A DNA stretch of 64,000 bases from Litorilituus sediminis (GCF_004295665.1 NZ_CP034759.1:2046001-2110000), one strand, 5' to 3'. Numbered from the stretch's first letter, positions 9,119 to 19,587 are shown. A program made the numbers and translations. Notes: generated from the sequence alone by a model not told the origin.

Positions 9119-11650
9119 GTGTTTTCTTTAAAGAATTTATTAAAAATCAGTTTTATAGTTATCTTTTTGCTTAGTCTAGCGACTTTTATACTTTATCTCA
9201 ATTTGCGCGATGAATTACCCAATGTTAACTCTCTTAAGGACGTGCAGTGGCAAACCCCCATGCAAATATACAGCAGCGATGGCTTACTGATATCTCAATT
9301 TGGTGAGAAAAAACGAGAACCTATACCGTTAGAGCAAGTACCACAGCAATTGATAGATGCCTTACTCGCTACTGAAGATGACAGATTCTATCTACATTTT
9401 GGCGTTGACCCTATCGGGATGACACGTGCGGTACTAGGTCAATTAATGGGGCAAAACAAAGGCGGTGCTAGTACTATCACCATGCAGGTTGCACGTAACT
9501 TTTTCCTCACAAGAGAGCAAACTTATATTCGTAAAATTAGGGAGATATTTCTATCTTTCCATATTGAAAGCTTGCTGACTAAAGATGAAATACTTTCTCT
9601 ATACATTAACAAAATAGCTTTAGGACACCGAACTTTTGGTTTTGCCGCCGCCGCACAGGTATATTATGGTAAAGAGCTTAGTGAGCTTTCATTAGCGCAA
9701 ATTGCTGTTTTAGCTGGCTTGCCAAAAGCACCTTCAACATTAAATCCGATACGCTCTCCACAACGAGCTAAAGCTCGTAGAAACGTAGTACTGCAACGTA
9801 TGTTAGTAAGTGATTACATTTCAGAAGAAGAATACCTAGAGGCTAAGAGTGCACCAATCACAGCTAAAAAGCATGGTGCTGAAATAGAATTAGATGCTCC
9901 TTATGTTGCAGAAATGGCACATCAAAAAATGTTAGAGCGATACGGCAAAGAGCAAGCTTATACAAACGGCTATAAAGTTTATACAACAGTCAGTGCCAAG
10001 CTACAAACAGCGGCTCAACAAGCCGTCACCGAAAATTTATTCAATTATGATCAGCGACATGGTTATCGAGGCGCAATTGCTTCTTTAAGAGCAAAAAACA
10101 ACGAGCAAGATCAGCAAAGTGATACATCAATTGCAATAACACCTTTATCCAGCGAAGAGATTGAACAAACTTTAAATTCTGTTGTTTCTTATCAAAACCT
10201 AATACCTGCTGTTGTCACTAAGGTTGACGAGCAGTCAGTTGAAATAACCCTGAAAAACCAACAAATAGCTCAAATCAATTGGCCTGGCTTATCTTGGGCT
10301 CGAGCTTTTATTAGCGATCAAAAACAAGATACTCCCCCAAAAACCGCAGGCGAAATTTTACAATATGGTGATGTTATTTTAGTGGTTCAAAACCCAAACG
10401 GAGACTATAAGCTCAGCCAATTACCACAAGCGAGTGCTGCTATGGTGTCTATTTCCCCAGATAATGGCGCAATACAGGCTGCAGTTGGCGGTTTTAGCTT
10501 TAAACAAAGCCAATTTAACCGTGTAACTCAAGCAAAAAGACAAGTAGGCTCAAATATTAAACCGTTTATTTACTCTGCCGCTTTAGAAAATGGCTATACC
10601 CTAGCCTCGCTAGTTAACGATGCCCCCATTAACCAATGGGACAAAAGCGCTGGTATAGTTTGGCGTCCTAAAAACTCACCAGAAACTTACGCTGGCCCCA
10701 TGCGAGTAAGGTTAGCATTAGCACAATCTAAAAACGTCATCGCCGTTCGTTTACTTAAAAGTGTTGGTTTAGATAATATCATTGATCACTTGTCAGCTTT
10801 TGGTTTTTCCCCCGATGAATTACCTCGCAATGAATCCCTAGCGCTTGGCTCAGCGTCATTAACACCACTAGAAGTTGCGACAGGTTTCGCGACTTTCGCA
10901 AACGGGGGCTTTCTAATAGAGCCCTATTTAATTGATCGAATTGAAAACTCGGAAGGCGAGGTTGTTTATCAAGCAAACCCTGCGCTAGCGTGTCAGCCTT
11001 GTACCTCTGAAGTTGAGCCATTACTCGAGCCCACTAAAGTAGAGACAAACAAATTAAAACCAACTCAAATCAAAGAGGCTGAGCGCGTCATTAGCCCACA
11101 AAATGCCTTTTTGATTGCTGACGCATTAAATAGTGCAATTTGGGGAGCAGATTGGTCAGTAGCTGACGGTTGGCAAGGAACAGGCTGGCGGGCAAGAACA
11201 TTAAACCGTCGAGACATTGCTGGTAAAACAGGAACTACCAATGAAGCAAAAGACGCGTGGTTTTCGGGCTTTAGCAAGCATTTAGTTACCACCTCTTGGA
11301 TAGGCTTTGATGATCCGAGCAGAAACTTAGGTCAAACCGTTTATAACAATAATTTGGGCAAAAACCAGATCACAGGTAAAGAGTTTGGTGCCAAATCAGC
11401 ACAACCTGCTTGGATTGCTTTTATGAAAGTTGCCCTAGAAGATCAAAATGTAGAGCCATTTGAACCACCTGCTGAAATTGTTTCAGTCAGAATAGATAAA
11501 GCAACAGGCAAGCTAACAACCTCAACCAATAAAACCAGTCAATTTGAATACTTTAAATTAGGTACAGCGCCAACAGAATATGTCAGCCAAGACTCTAGTA
11601 GCGATATACTTGATGGCAGTGGTACTAAACAGGAAGAAGAGTTATTTTAA
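9119..11650 (+). CDS. mrcA: penicillin-binding protein 1A (bifunctional)
   Basis: Bifunctional murein synthase: glycosyltransferase plus DD-transpeptidase, anchored in the inner membrane. An N-terminal membrane segment spans about 8-28. The GT51 domain has catalytic Glu86 in ATEDDRFYLHFGVD, then GGASTITMQVARN. The transpeptidase motifs are present in order: SNIK with Ser478, the SKN triad in LAQSKNVIAV, and KTGTT at Lys703. An OB-like insert lies between the domains, as in PBP1a. Start is GTG (9119) with a weak GAG upstream. Divergent from pilM, the common gammaproteobacterial arrangement. Confidence 0.96.
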   Translation: MFSLKNLLKISFIVIFLLSLATFILYLNLRDELPNVNSLKDVQWQTPMQIYSSDGLLISQFGEKKREPIPLEQVPQQLIDALLATEDDRFYLHFGVDPIGMTRAVLGQLMGQNKGGASTITMQVARNFFLTREQTYIRKIREIFLSFHIESLLTKDEILSLYINKIALGHRTFGFAAAAQVYYGKELSELSLAQIAVLAGLPKAPSTLNPIRSPQRAKARRNVVLQRMLVSDYISEEEYLEAKSAPITAKKHGAEIELDAPYVAEMAHQKMLERYGKEQAYTNGYKVYTTVSAKLQTAAQQAVTENLFNYDQRHGYRGAIASLRAKNNEQDQQSDTSIAITPLSSEEIEQTLNSVVSYQNLIPAVVTKVDEQSVEITLKNQQIAQINWPGLSWARAFISDQKQDTPPKTAGEILQYGDVILVVQNPNGDYKLSQLPQASAAMVSISPDNGAIQAAVGGFSFKQSQFNRVTQAKRQVGSNIKPFIYSAALENGYTLASLVNDAPINQWDKSAGIVWRPKNSPETYAGPMRVRLALAQSKNVIAVRLLKSVGLDNIIDHLSAFGFSPDELPRNESLALGSASLTPLEVATGFATFANGGFLIEPYLIDRIENSEGEVVYQANPALACQPCTSEVEPLLEPTKVETNKLKPTQIKEAERVISPQNAFLIADALNSAIWGADWSVADGWQGTGWRARTLNRRDIAGKTGTTNEAKDAWFSGFSKHLVTTSWIGFDDPSRNLGQTVYNNNLGKNQITGKEFGAKSAQPAWIAFMKVALEDQNVEPFEPPAEIVSVRIDKATGKLTTSTNKTSQFEYFKLGTAPTEYVSQDSSSDILDGSGTKQEEELF

Positions 11651-11653
11651 AGA

Positions 11654-11681
11654 CGTTCGCCAAATATTCATTTGGCGAACG
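11654..11681. terminator. 12-bp hairpin between convergent mrcA and argA
   Basis: Perfect stem of 12 bp, CGTTCGCCAAAT with its complement, and a 4-base loop ATTC, starting 3 bp after the mrcA stop. No T-run follows on either strand, so it may stabilise or separate the convergent transcripts rather than act as a classic intrinsic terminator. Confidence 0.6.
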
Positions 11682-11706
11682 AAATCAACTAAATCAACTA
11701 TGGCAA

Positions 11707-13029
11707 TTAAATATCTTTAATAAATACTTTTGAGTTACGTTGAATATTATACATTTGCTGCTTACCTTTAGGCAAAGCAGCAATCGCCGTTTCAACAAAG
11801 CCCTGCTCTTGAAACCAATGAGCACTGACAGTAGTTAACACAAACAGCTTATTCAAGTGATGTTTTTTAGCCTCTTTTTCTATTGCATTTAACAGTCTAA
11901 GCGCTCTATTGCCACCGCGATAATCAGGATGAGTCACCACGCATGCTAGCTCACCACAGCCAGCATCGGTATAAGGATATAACGCAGCACAAGCGATAAT
12001 AACATCCTCTTTTTCAATAATAATAAACTGCGATATTTCAATCTCTAATAACTCACGTGAGCGTTTAACCAAAATGCCTTCCGCTTCCATGGGCGCAATG
12101 AGTTCTAAAATGCCGCCAACATCATCTATTGTTGCTGTACGTAATTGCTCTTTATGATCTTGTGCAATCAAAGTACCGGAGCCATCTCGGGTAAAAAGCT
12201 CCTGCAACAACGCACTATCACTTTGATAGCTAACACAGTGACACCTTTCAACGCCATGCTCACCGCTTTGAATAATTGCCCGTAATAACAATTGTCTAAC
12301 GTGACAATCATTTTCATCTAATAAAGTGCGCACCGTTCTAACACTGCAACTACGAATAAGCTCCCCTGACTTATCCATCAAGCCCGCTTCATCCGTTAAG
12401 GCAATCAACTTATCTGCTTTTAAGGCAATGGCTGTTTGCGTGGCAACATCTTCAAGCGCAAGGTTAAATACTTCTCCTGTTGGTGAATAACCTATTGGTG
12501 AGAGCAGCACAATAGAGCCGTAATCAAGCTGCATATTAATGCCATCAGAGTCAATTCTTCGTACTGAGCCTGTGTACTTAAAGTCAACGCCATCACGTAC
12601 CCCCATAGGTTTAGCGATAACAAAGTTACCTGTACTCACGCGAATTTGCGAGCCATGCATAGGGGAATTAGCTAAGCCTGTGGTTAATAACGCTTCTATA
12701 TGCAAACGCAAAGAGCCCGTGGCATCCTTCACTGCAACTAAGGTATCAGCGTCAGTTACTCGAACATTATTCTCAACTCGTCTTTCAATGCCCCTTCCCG
12801 CAATACGGTCTTCAATCTGCGGTCTAGCACCATGCACAACAACCAGCTTTACGCCTAAGCTACGCAACAAAGAAATATCATGAATAATATTGGCAAAATT
12901 TGGGTGCGTTACCGCTTCACCACCAAACATCAAGACCACGGTTTTTCCACGATGCGCATTAATGTACGGCGCAGCATTTCTAAACCACTTAACGTAGTTT
13001 TGTTCGCTATTAGTTATATTGTCCATCAT
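11707..13029 (-). CDS. argA: N-acetylglutamate synthase (stand-alone ArgA)
   Basis: Catalyses the first committed step of arginine synthesis, acetyl-CoA plus glutamate to N-acetylglutamate. An amino-acid-kinase-like domain covers about 1-290 (KTVVLMFGGEAVTHPNF, VVVHGARPQIEDR), where arginine feedback acts in this family. A C-terminal GNAT acetyltransferase domain covers about 295-440 (ELACVVTHPDYRGGNRALRLL). Length 440 matches E. coli ArgA (443). It is the last gene of the argCBFGH(A)-argA run, 14 bp after argH(A). The upstream gene also encodes a fused acetyltransferase, so the cell appears to have two possible sources of NAGS activity. Confidence 0.94.
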   Translation of the reverse strand: MMDNITNSEQNYVKWFRNAAPYINAHRGKTVVLMFGGEAVTHPNFANIIHDISLLRSLGVKLVVVHGARPQIEDRIAGRGIERRVENNVRVTDADTLVAVKDATGSLRLHIEALLTTGLANSPMHGSQIRVSTGNFVIAKPMGVRDGVDFKYTGSVRRIDSDGINMQLDYGSIVLLSPIGYSPTGEVFNLALEDVATQTAIALKADKLIALTDEAGLMDKSGELIRSCSVRTVRTLLDENDCHVRQLLLRAIIQSGEHGVERCHCVSYQSDSALLQELFTRDGSGTLIAQDHKEQLRTATIDDVGGILELIAPMEAEGILVKRSRELLEIEISQFIIIEKEDVIIACAALYPYTDAGCGELACVVTHPDYRGGNRALRLLNAIEKEAKKHHLNKLFVLTTVSAHWFQEQGFVETAIAALPKGKQQMYNIQRNSKVFIKDI

Positions 13030-13043
13030 TTAGGCTCAACTTA

Positions 13044-14993
13044 TTATTTACCTTGGCCAACAATGTATTCCATCGCCACTTCATCATCAGGATCTTTGTG
13101 CGGGCTTGGCTCACTATCTTCAATAATATTATCAGCTAACGAATGCTTATCGATTAAGTTAAAACCAAGCTGAGTAAAATATTGTGGAATGTAGGTAAGT
13201 ACAATAATTTTTTCTAATTCCATCTGATGAGCAAACTCAAGCAAATATTGCACTAACGCTTGACCTTGCCCTTGCTGCTGAGCACTTTGCTTAACAACAA
13301 CCGAACGAATTTCTGCAAGTCCTGTTTGGTAGATATATAAAGATGCTGTGCCAACAACAACGCCATCTAACTCAGCCACAACAAAGTTTTGAATATCATG
13401 GATGACATTATCGCGACTACGTGGCAATATCTCGCCTTTATCAGCCCAGTAATTTACCAAAGCATGAATGCTGTCAACATCTGACATTTTTGCCCGACGC
13501 ACCGACATAGCTGCGGCGCGCTGAGCATTTAAACGCTGCTGCACTTGCTTTAATGCCACATTAATTTGCTGCTTACCCGGCGCGCCAACCACTTGTTCAT
13601 TTAAAATATCTTCTTTACCTTGCTGATAATTTGACTGAGTCGACGCTAATGCTTTTTCAACTTGTGCTCGTGACGTACCACCAAGTGCTTCACGCTTATC
13701 TAAAGTAGATTCTATTGATAAATGTTGATAAACATCTTGCTCTATCGTGTCACTAAAAGCTTGTAGCTGTGTCAGCGTTAAATCTTCCAGCGGTACACCT
13801 TTATCAATCGCAGCTAAAACCACTTCACCAACAATATGATGCGCTTCCCTAAACGGGATATCTTTACCTACCAAGTAATCTGCAAGCTCAGTGGCATTAG
13901 CGTAACCTTGCTGCGCTGCCGCTAGTGTACGAGAGCGATTCACCTTTAAACCATCTGCCACTAAAACCGCCATTTCCATACACTCAAGCCAAGTATCCAT
14001 AGCATCAAACAAACCTTCTTTGTCTTCTTGCATATCTTTATTGTAGGCAAGAGCCAGGGCTTTCATGGTGGTTAACATACCTGTTAATGAGCCAAAAACA
14101 CGACCGGCTTTACCACGAATTAACTCACAAGCATCTGGATTTTTCTTTTGCGGCATTAATGATGAACCGGAACTAACCAAATCACTCATTTCCACAAAAC
14201 CCGCTTCACCAGAGTTATAGAAAATGAGATCCTCAGCAAAACGCGAAAGGTGCATCATAGAAACACTGGCCGCAGATAACAGCTCAATAACATGATCACG
14301 ATCTGAAACAGCATCAAGACTATTCATGGTCGCAGTTCTAAAGCCAAGACGATGCGCTAAAGCATTACGATCAATGGGGTAAGCAGTTCCAGCTAATGCC
14401 CCTGAGCCTAATGGCGAGACATCCAAACGATATAGCGCATCTTTTAAACGGCCTATATCGCGATTGAACATTTCAACATAAGCTAAGCACCAATGACCAA
14501 AGGTCACGGGTTGTGCCCTTTGCAGATGGGTATAACCTGGTAACACAGTATCTTTTTCACGCTCGGCAAGATTCATCATCGCCTGCTGTAAATTCACCAA
14601 GGCAAACAGTAAATCGCCACCCGTTTCTTTACACCACAGCTTTAAATCTGTCGCAACTTGGTCATTACGGCTACGGCCTGTATGCAGCTTTTTCCCTAAA
14701 TCGCCCGTTTTTTCAATCAGCTGGATTTCTACCCAGCTATGAATATCTTCAGCGTCAGAAAGTAAAATCTGCTTTGGATCTTGTTCAACAGAAGCCTTAA
14801 GTTCATTAAGCGCATCAGTTAATCGTGATAACTCATCATCATTTAACACGCCAACCTCATGAATTGCTTGCGCCCAAGCAATCGAGCCAACAATATCTTG
14901 CACTGCCATGCGGTAATCAACCGGCAAGGAATCATTGAATTTTTTAAACTGTAAGCTCGCTTTTTCTTTAAAGCGACCGCCCCATAATGCCAT
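13044..14993 (-). CDS. argH: argininosuccinate lyase fused to a short N-acetylglutamate synthase domain, ArgH(A)
   Basis: Bifunctional protein of 649 residues; ordinary ArgH has about 460. Residues 1-460 are argininosuccinate lyase, with MALWGGRF at the start, [12 protein letters not shown] near 105, and the family signature [16 protein letters not shown] near 280. Residues from about 495 form a GNAT acetyltransferase ([51 protein letters not shown]). This fusion is known from Moritella and vibrios, where the domain can supply NAGS activity. The AdoCoA loop is QQQGQGQ rather than the commoner QxxGxG/A with Arg. It follows argG by 32 bp. Confidence 0.94.
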   Translation of the reverse strand: MALWGGRFKEKASLQFKKFNDSLPVDYRMAVQDIVGSIAWAQAIHEVGVLNDDELSRLTDALNELKASVEQDPKQILLSDAEDIHSWVEIQLIEKTGDLGKKLHTGRSRNDQVATDLKLWCKETGGDLLFALVNLQQAMMNLAEREKDTVLPGYTHLQRAQPVTFGHWCLAYVEMFNRDIGRLKDALYRLDVSPLGSGALAGTAYPIDRNALAHRLGFRTATMNSLDAVSDRDHVIELLSAASVSMMHLSRFAEDLIFYNSGEAGFVEMSDLVSSGSSLMPQKKNPDACELIRGKAGRVFGSLTGMLTTMKALALAYNKDMQEDKEGLFDAMDTWLECMEMAVLVADGLKVNRSRTLAAAQQGYANATELADYLVGKDIPFREAHHIVGEVVLAAIDKGVPLEDLTLTQLQAFSDTIEQDVYQHLSIESTLDKREALGGTSRAQVEKALASTQSNYQQGKEDILNEQVVGAPGKQQINVALKQVQQRLNAQRAAAMSVRRAKMSDVDSIHALVNYWADKGEILPRSRDNVIHDIQNFVVAELDGVVVGTASLYIYQTGLAEIRSVVVKQSAQQQGQGQALVQYLLEFAHQMELEKIIVLTYIPQYFTQLGFNLIDKHSLADNIIEDSEPSPHKDPDDEVAMEYIVGQGK

Positions 14994-15025
14994 GATATTT
15001 ACCTTTTAAATTTGTTTTACCTGTT

Positions 15026-16255
15026 TTACTTAGTGTCTTTTTGTGAAAGTGCAGTGATGCGACTTGATAAACTAAATAAACGAATAAACCCTTCAGCATG
15101 CTTTTGATCATAAACATCATCGGCACCAAAAGTAGCAAACTCTTCTGAGTATAAGCTGTTTGGTGAACGACGCTGGGTAACCGTGGCATTACCTTTGTAC
15201 ATTTTAACGACAACATCACCAGTAACTTGCTCAGCAAATGAAGCAGCTGCCGCAAGCTGTGCTTTCGCCAATGGTGTAAACCAACGGCCATCATAAATTA
15301 CATGAGAAAATTCTAAACCGACAGACTCACGAAACTTCAATGACTCTTTATCTAAAATTAATGTTTCTAAACCTTTATATGCCGCCATTAATACTGTGCC
15401 ACCTGGCGTTTCATAGCAACCACGAGACTTCATCCCCACTAAACGGTTCTCAACAATATCAATGCGACCAACGCCATGTACTGCCGCTTTATCATTTAAG
15501 TACATTAACGCTTCATAGGCAGATAATGATTTACCGTCAACCGCTACTAACTCACCTTTTTCAAAGCTAAGTTGTACCGTTTCTGGTGTATCAGGCGCAT
15601 CAAGTGGGTCAACTGTCATAGTCCACACTGCTTTTGACGGCTCACACCATGGGTCTTCAAGCTCACCACCTTCATGAGAAATATGCCAAGCATTAGCATC
15701 GCGGCTATAAATTTTGGTTAATGATGCCGAACAAGGAATATCACGCTCAGCCAAATAATCTAATAAATCTTCACGTGACACCATATCCCATTCACGCCAA
15801 GGAGCAATTACTGTTAGCTCAGGTGCAAGCGCAGCAAAACATGACTCAAAACGCACTTGATCATTCCCTTTACCCGTACAACCATGGCAAACGGCATCCG
15901 CGCCAACCTTTAAGGCAACTTCAACATGCGCTTTAGCAATCACAGGGCGCGCCATCGACGTTCCTAACAAGTACTGCCCTTCGTATACCGAGCCGGTTTT
16001 TAAGATTGGGTAAATATAGTCTTTGACAAATTCCTCTTTTAAATCAACTACGTGACATTCAGAAGCGCCCGAGGCAATAGCTTTTTCAACAATACCTTCT
16101 AACTCTTCATCACCTTGACCAACATCGGCGCAAAAAGCGACTACTTCACAGCCATCATAATTCTCTTTCAACCATGGGATAATTGCTGAGGTATCTAAAC
16201 CACCTGAGTATGCCAATACTACTTTTTTAATCTGTTTTTTCTTTGCTAACGCCAT
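15026..16255 (-). CDS. argG: argininosuccinate synthase
   Basis: Joins citrulline and aspartate with ATP hydrolysis to AMP. The N-type ATP pyrophosphatase P-loop is [12 protein letters not shown] (residues 14-25). The signatures [10 protein letters not shown] (near 100) and [14 protein letters not shown] (near 119) are intact. The length of 409 residues fits the short type I ArgG. It is separated from argF by a 216-bp gap that contains extensive inverted repeats, so it may have its own promoter or attenuation control inside the arg cluster. Confidence 0.96.
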   Translation of the reverse strand: MALAKKKQIKKVVLAYSGGLDTSAIIPWLKENYDGCEVVAFCADVGQGDEELEGIVEKAIASGASECHVVDLKEEFVKDYIYPILKTGSVYEGQYLLGTSMARPVIAKAHVEVALKVGADAVCHGCTGKGNDQVRFESCFAALAPELTVIAPWREWDMVSREDLLDYLAERDIPCSASLTKIYSRDANAWHISHEGGELEDPWCEPSKAVWTMTVDPLDAPDTPETVQLSFEKGELVAVDGKSLSAYEALMYLNDKAAVHGVGRIDIVENRLVGMKSRGCYETPGGTVLMAAYKGLETLILDKESLKFRESVGLEFSHVIYDGRWFTPLAKAQLAAAASFAEQVTGDVVVKMYKGNATVTQRRSPNSLYSEEFATFGADDVYDQKHAEGFIRLFSLSSRITALSQKDTK

Positions 16256-16471
16256 TTTTTTTACCTTCAGAACATCATATTCGCCTAAGCGCGACTATTT
16301 CGTTCTCCTAATTAATTTTGAATTCTCAATATTTCTAATCTTCTGTGAATTTGATAAATCAAATTCTGCTTATATTTATTAATGTCTGATCGTCAGCTAA
16401 TAGTTGAAAGAGCAAGAAGAAAGCGCGGAGCTTAGTTAACCTAAGTGAGCACTTTCGCCGTAGCTATTTCA
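16256..16471. other. structured argF-argG gap with a 20-bp palindrome and a long imperfect hairpin
   Basis: 216 bp. GAATTTGAT-AA-ATCAAATTC at 16347-16366 is a perfect 9+2+9 palindrome. A longer imperfect hairpin spans 16396-16480: outer arms 16396-16409 and 16467-16480 match at 12 of 14 positions, and an inner GAAAG...CTTAG / CTAAG...CTTTC stem spans 16419-16456 around a TTAAC loop. On the minus strand these lie between the argF stop and argG. They could form an operator and an attenuator or processing site. No good ARG box (TGAATWWWWATTCA) was found here. Confidence 0.55.
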
Positions 16472-17437
16472 TCAATTAGCTAGAGCAGGATTTAATAATG
16501 AAACTAAAACCGCCGCCTGAGCCCACATTCTGTTTTCTGCTTGTTGAAAAACTACAGAGTAGTTTTCATCATCAAAAAGCGCGGTTGTAATTTCTTCTTC
16601 TAAATGCGCAGGCTGGCAATGCATAACTACACCAGCCTTAGCTTTAGCCATCAAATCATGATTAACTTGGTAAGGCGCAAATTTACTTAGCAGCTTAGCT
16701 TTATCTTCAGCCCCTTCATTGCCCATAGATACCCAAGTATCGGTATAAATGGCATCTTGCTGAGCAATTTCATTAATATTAGTTGTGAATGAAAAATTGC
16801 CTCCAGAATGAGCAGCAATACTCTGTACTTTATCTAGCATAGCTTGGGAAGGGCCATGATTCTCTGGACATATCAAGGTAAAGTCTGAGCCTAACATTGC
16901 AGCCATTAGCATCAAGGAATTTGAGACATTATTACCATCACCAACATAAGCGAGTTTCAGTTTAGCTAAATCTTGTATATCGTCAGGTGCAAAGATTTCA
17001 GTTAAGGTAACAAAATCTGCTAGCGCTTGGCATGGATGGTATAAATCACATAAAGCATTAACCACAGGTACGCTTGCATGCTCTGCTAACCCTTCAATTG
17101 CGCTATTTTCAAAAACACGCGCAACAATAGCATCTGCGTAGCAAGATAAGTTTTTTGCGTAATCACTAACCCGCTCTCGCTCCCCTAACTTGCCATTTTG
17201 CTGGCCTAAATAAAGGGCGTGACCGCCAAGTTTAGCAATGCCCATATCAAAACTGACATGAGTTCTTAGCGAAGGCTTTTCAAAAATCATCGCCACTGAT
17301 TTGCCAGCTAAGGCTTGGTTAAAATTTTCAGGCTGTGCTTTTATCTCAATCGCCAGCTTAATTAGCGCCTGTACTTGCGCTTTTGTTAATTGGTCATCAG
17401 CCAAAAAATGGCTTAATGCTGTATTGTTTTGTGGCAT
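16472..17437 (-). CDS. argF: ornithine carbamoyltransferase
   Basis: Carbamoyl phosphate plus ornithine to citrulline. The carbamoyl-phosphate loop reads FEKPSLRTHVSFD (near residues 53-65), retaining the key Ser, Arg and Thr. The second site is LYHPCQALADF (near 135), the ornithine loop DTWVSMGNEG (near 230), and the active-site Cys lies in MHCQPAH (near 275). The motifs fit ornithine rather than acetylornithine transcarbamylase, and argE in the same cluster shows that deacetylation comes before this step. The length of 321 residues is slightly short but complete. Confidence 0.93.
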   Translation of the reverse strand: MPQNNTALSHFLADDQLTKAQVQALIKLAIEIKAQPENFNQALAGKSVAMIFEKPSLRTHVSFDMGIAKLGGHALYLGQQNGKLGERERVSDYAKNLSCYADAIVARVFENSAIEGLAEHASVPVVNALCDLYHPCQALADFVTLTEIFAPDDIQDLAKLKLAYVGDGNNVSNSLMLMAAMLGSDFTLICPENHGPSQAMLDKVQSIAAHSGGNFSFTTNINEIAQQDAIYTDTWVSMGNEGAEDKAKLLSKFAPYQVNHDLMAKAKAGVVMHCQPAHLEEEITTALFDDENYSVVFQQAENRMWAQAAVLVSLLNPALAN

Positions 17438-17494
17438 ATCTATTCAACTTTGGTTATCAACTATAGTTATCAAATTAAGACGAGAGCAAAGTAA

Positions 17495-18265
17495 TTAATT
17501 AGGCGCTATTTGCGTACCTATACCTTGACCATCCAATAAAAGGGAAATTTGCTCCGGCGACTGCCAACTGGCAACCGCGATACTTCGTCGTAATTGATTT
17601 GCTGCTTTAAGCGCAGCATTCACTTTAGCCGTCATACCACCCGCAATAATCCCTTGCTCTATAAGTTCATCCGCTTGCGCTTGATTTAGCGATGGCAAAT
17701 ACTCACCATCACTGCCCTTGACGCCATTAACATCGGTAAGTAATAACAACTGTGCATTGAGTAACTGACAAATAACAACTGCAGCATCATCAGCATTTAC
17801 GTTAACCAAATCACCATTATCGAGTGCGCCAATAGAAGAAATAACCGGCAAAAAGCCTGAGCTAAGTAAGCCATCAAGTAACTTGCTGTTATTACAGCTA
17901 GGTACACCCACCTGACCTAAGGCCAAAGGAGATAATTGACAATTGACCATGTCACCATCATTAAGTGATAAACCCACGGCTGCAAGCTTCATACTATTTG
18001 CTTTAGCGACAATGGCTTTATTTACCGTGCCAGCTAATGCGCCACTGATAATATTTATCTGGTCTTTTGGCGTAACTCTTAAGCCATGTTTTTTTTCTGT
18101 TGTCATATTTGCTTGACTAAGCATTTCATCAACGACACAACCACCACCATGAACAAGCACAACGGAGTGTTGCTTAAGTGTCGCGATAACTGACAAAAGC
18201 GCTTGTAGTGCAGATTCATTTTCTAAAATTGCACCACCTATTTTAATTACTAATGGCTTAGTCAT
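17495..18265 (-). CDS. argB: acetylglutamate kinase
   Basis: Phosphorylates N-acetylglutamate with ATP. The amino-acid-kinase fold is shown by VIKIGGAILENESAL at the N-terminus, VLVHGGGCVVDEML near residue 40, NVNADDAAVVICQLL near 155, LLLTDVNGVKGSDG near 175, and IAGGMTAKVNAA near 210. The length of 256 residues is the short, E. coli-like form without the N-terminal helix of arginine-inhibited hexameric enzymes, so feedback is expected at NAGS instead. A good Shine-Dalgarno (AAGGAAAG) precedes the ATG. It starts 9 bp after argC. Confidence 0.95.
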   Translation of the reverse strand: MTKPLVIKIGGAILENESALQALLSVIATLKQHSVVLVHGGGCVVDEMLSQANMTTEKKHGLRVTPKDQINIISGALAGTVNKAIVAKANSMKLAAVGLSLNDGDMVNCQLSPLALGQVGVPSCNNSKLLDGLLSSGFLPVISSIGALDNGDLVNVNADDAAVVICQLLNAQLLLLTDVNGVKGSDGEYLPSLNQAQADELIEQGIIAGGMTAKVNAALKAANQLRRSIAVASWQSPEQISLLLDGQGIGTQIAPN

Positions 18266-18274
18266 AAGCTTTCC

Positions 18275-19309
18275 TTAATGTGAGTAATTCAACAACGAAT
18301 AATGACTTTCAAGATCGAGAGATAAGTTAAAGCACTGCAAAGCTTGTGATGCTGCACCTTTTAACAAGTTATCTATGGCGCAACTGACCACGAGCACACC
18401 TTTATCTTGGTCAAACTGATAGTGAATATCGGCAAATGGCGTATGAGCGACATTGTCCACTTTCGGCCAGCTTGCCACTAAACGAACGAGTGACTTGTTT
18501 TGATAAGCATCGTCAAAAGCTTGCTTCACCTGCGCTTGACTGATACCCGCTTTTAACTGCAAAGTAACTGTTGCTAAAAGACCTCGTTTATAAGGTGCTA
18601 GATGTGGATTAAAGATAACTTGCGCGGCTGCTTCTTGTGAAATCTCCGGCTGATGTCTGTGTTTTAAGATGTTATAGGCAGTTAAGCTAACTTCATTAAA
18701 GTTAGTCGCTAGTGAGGCATTTCTCCCGGCACCACTAACACCACTAATGCCATTTACAACAATCAGGGAATTTTCCACATGTAAATTATTCGTGGTAATA
18801 GGTTTAAGTGCTAATAAGCTCGCTGTTGGATAACAACCAGGTACTGCTACCAGAGAGGTATTTTTAATATCTTCAGCTTGCCATTCTGCCAAGCCATATT
18901 TAGCTGTAGCTAATGCCTGAGTATTGGCATGTTCAAAGCCATAAAATTGTGGGTAATCTTGCGCATTTTTAAGTCTAAAGCCACCGGAAAGATCAAAAAC
19001 CTTGACGCCTTTATCAACAAAAGCTTGCGCCCAATCAGCACTAAATTCGTGCGGGGTAGCAAAAAAGACAACATCGAGTGATGCTGCATATTCATCGAAC
19101 CAGCTTTGAGAAAAAGATTGCAAGGGTACATCACAGATCCCCTGCCAGCGACCATGAAGATCACTGAAAAGTTTCCCCTTGGAAGTACTATTTTCAGAAA
19201 CAACTAAATGCTGCAATGAAACTTTATCATGTTGGCAAAGTAAACCGATTAACTCTGCGCCTACATAACCACTTGCCCCAATAACGGCAACTTTTTTAAC
19301 TTGTGCCAA
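18275..19309 (-). CDS. argC: N-acetyl-gamma-glutamyl-phosphate reductase
   Basis: NADPH-dependent reduction of N-acetylglutamyl phosphate to the semialdehyde. A Rossmann motif VAVIGASGYVGAELI is at the N-terminus, and the active-site Cys lies in VPGCYPTASLLAL (near 155). GISGVSGAGR and LKHRHQPEI follow. The start is a TTG at 19309 with GAGGG seven bases upstream; no ATG fits better, and the Rossmann strand begins at residue 7. First gene of the minus-strand arg operon, divergent from argE. Confidence 0.94.
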   Translation of the reverse strand: MAQVKKVAVIGASGYVGAELIGLLCQHDKVSLQHLVVSENSTSKGKLFSDLHGRWQGICDVPLQSFSQSWFDEYAASLDVVFFATPHEFSADWAQAFVDKGVKVFDLSGGFRLKNAQDYPQFYGFEHANTQALATAKYGLAEWQAEDIKNTSLVAVPGCYPTASLLALKPITTNNLHVENSLIVVNGISGVSGAGRNASLATNFNEVSLTAYNILKHRHQPEISQEAAAQVIFNPHLAPYKRGLLATVTLQLKAGISQAQVKQAFDDAYQNKSLVRLVASWPKVDNVAHTPFADIHYQFDQDKGVLVVSCAIDNLLKGAASQALQCFNLSLDLESHYSLLNYSH

Positions 19310-19587
19310 ACCTTTTCCCTCTACTTTTCAATTGCAAACTTATTCAAATAACTTAATGCCAATAGTAATAACTAACTAATCTAACTCTCCCAAGCTTACT
19401 TATCTAAAGAGCTAAACTAAAAATTCATCTCTATCGTCGTCGCATTCTTTGAAGCATTGCCATTTTCAAGTAGCCTTATGAAAGCAGGTTAATTACACTG
19501 TACCGATAAACTAGCACTTTATGGGTACTTATGCAACTATCAAGCATAATTATTTAAGTAAATATTCAATTTGTTCGGAAATACTCT
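19310..19587. promoter_or_regulatory. divergent argC/argE control region
   Basis: 278 bp between the divergent arginine genes. The best ARG-box-like match to TGAATWWWWATTCA is TAAGTAAATATTCA at 19555-19568 (12 of 14), 20 bp before the argE start. Weaker matches, 11 of 14 each, are at 19414-19427 (AAACTAAAAATTCA) and 19333-19346 (TGCAAACTTATTCA). ArgR normally binds pairs of such boxes about 3 bp apart, and no clean second box was found next to any of these, so ArgR control is likely from context but only partly shown by sequence. Confidence 0.45.

Noticed and set aside
14968..15294. 108-residue minus-strand ORF at the argG-argH junction
   Set aside because: It lies within the argG coding region in another frame and encodes no recognisable protein.
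16472..17437. argF product as an N-acetylornithine carbamoyltransferase
   Set aside because: The loop motifs fit ornithine transcarbamylase, and argE is present in the same cluster, so deacetylation precedes carbamoylation.
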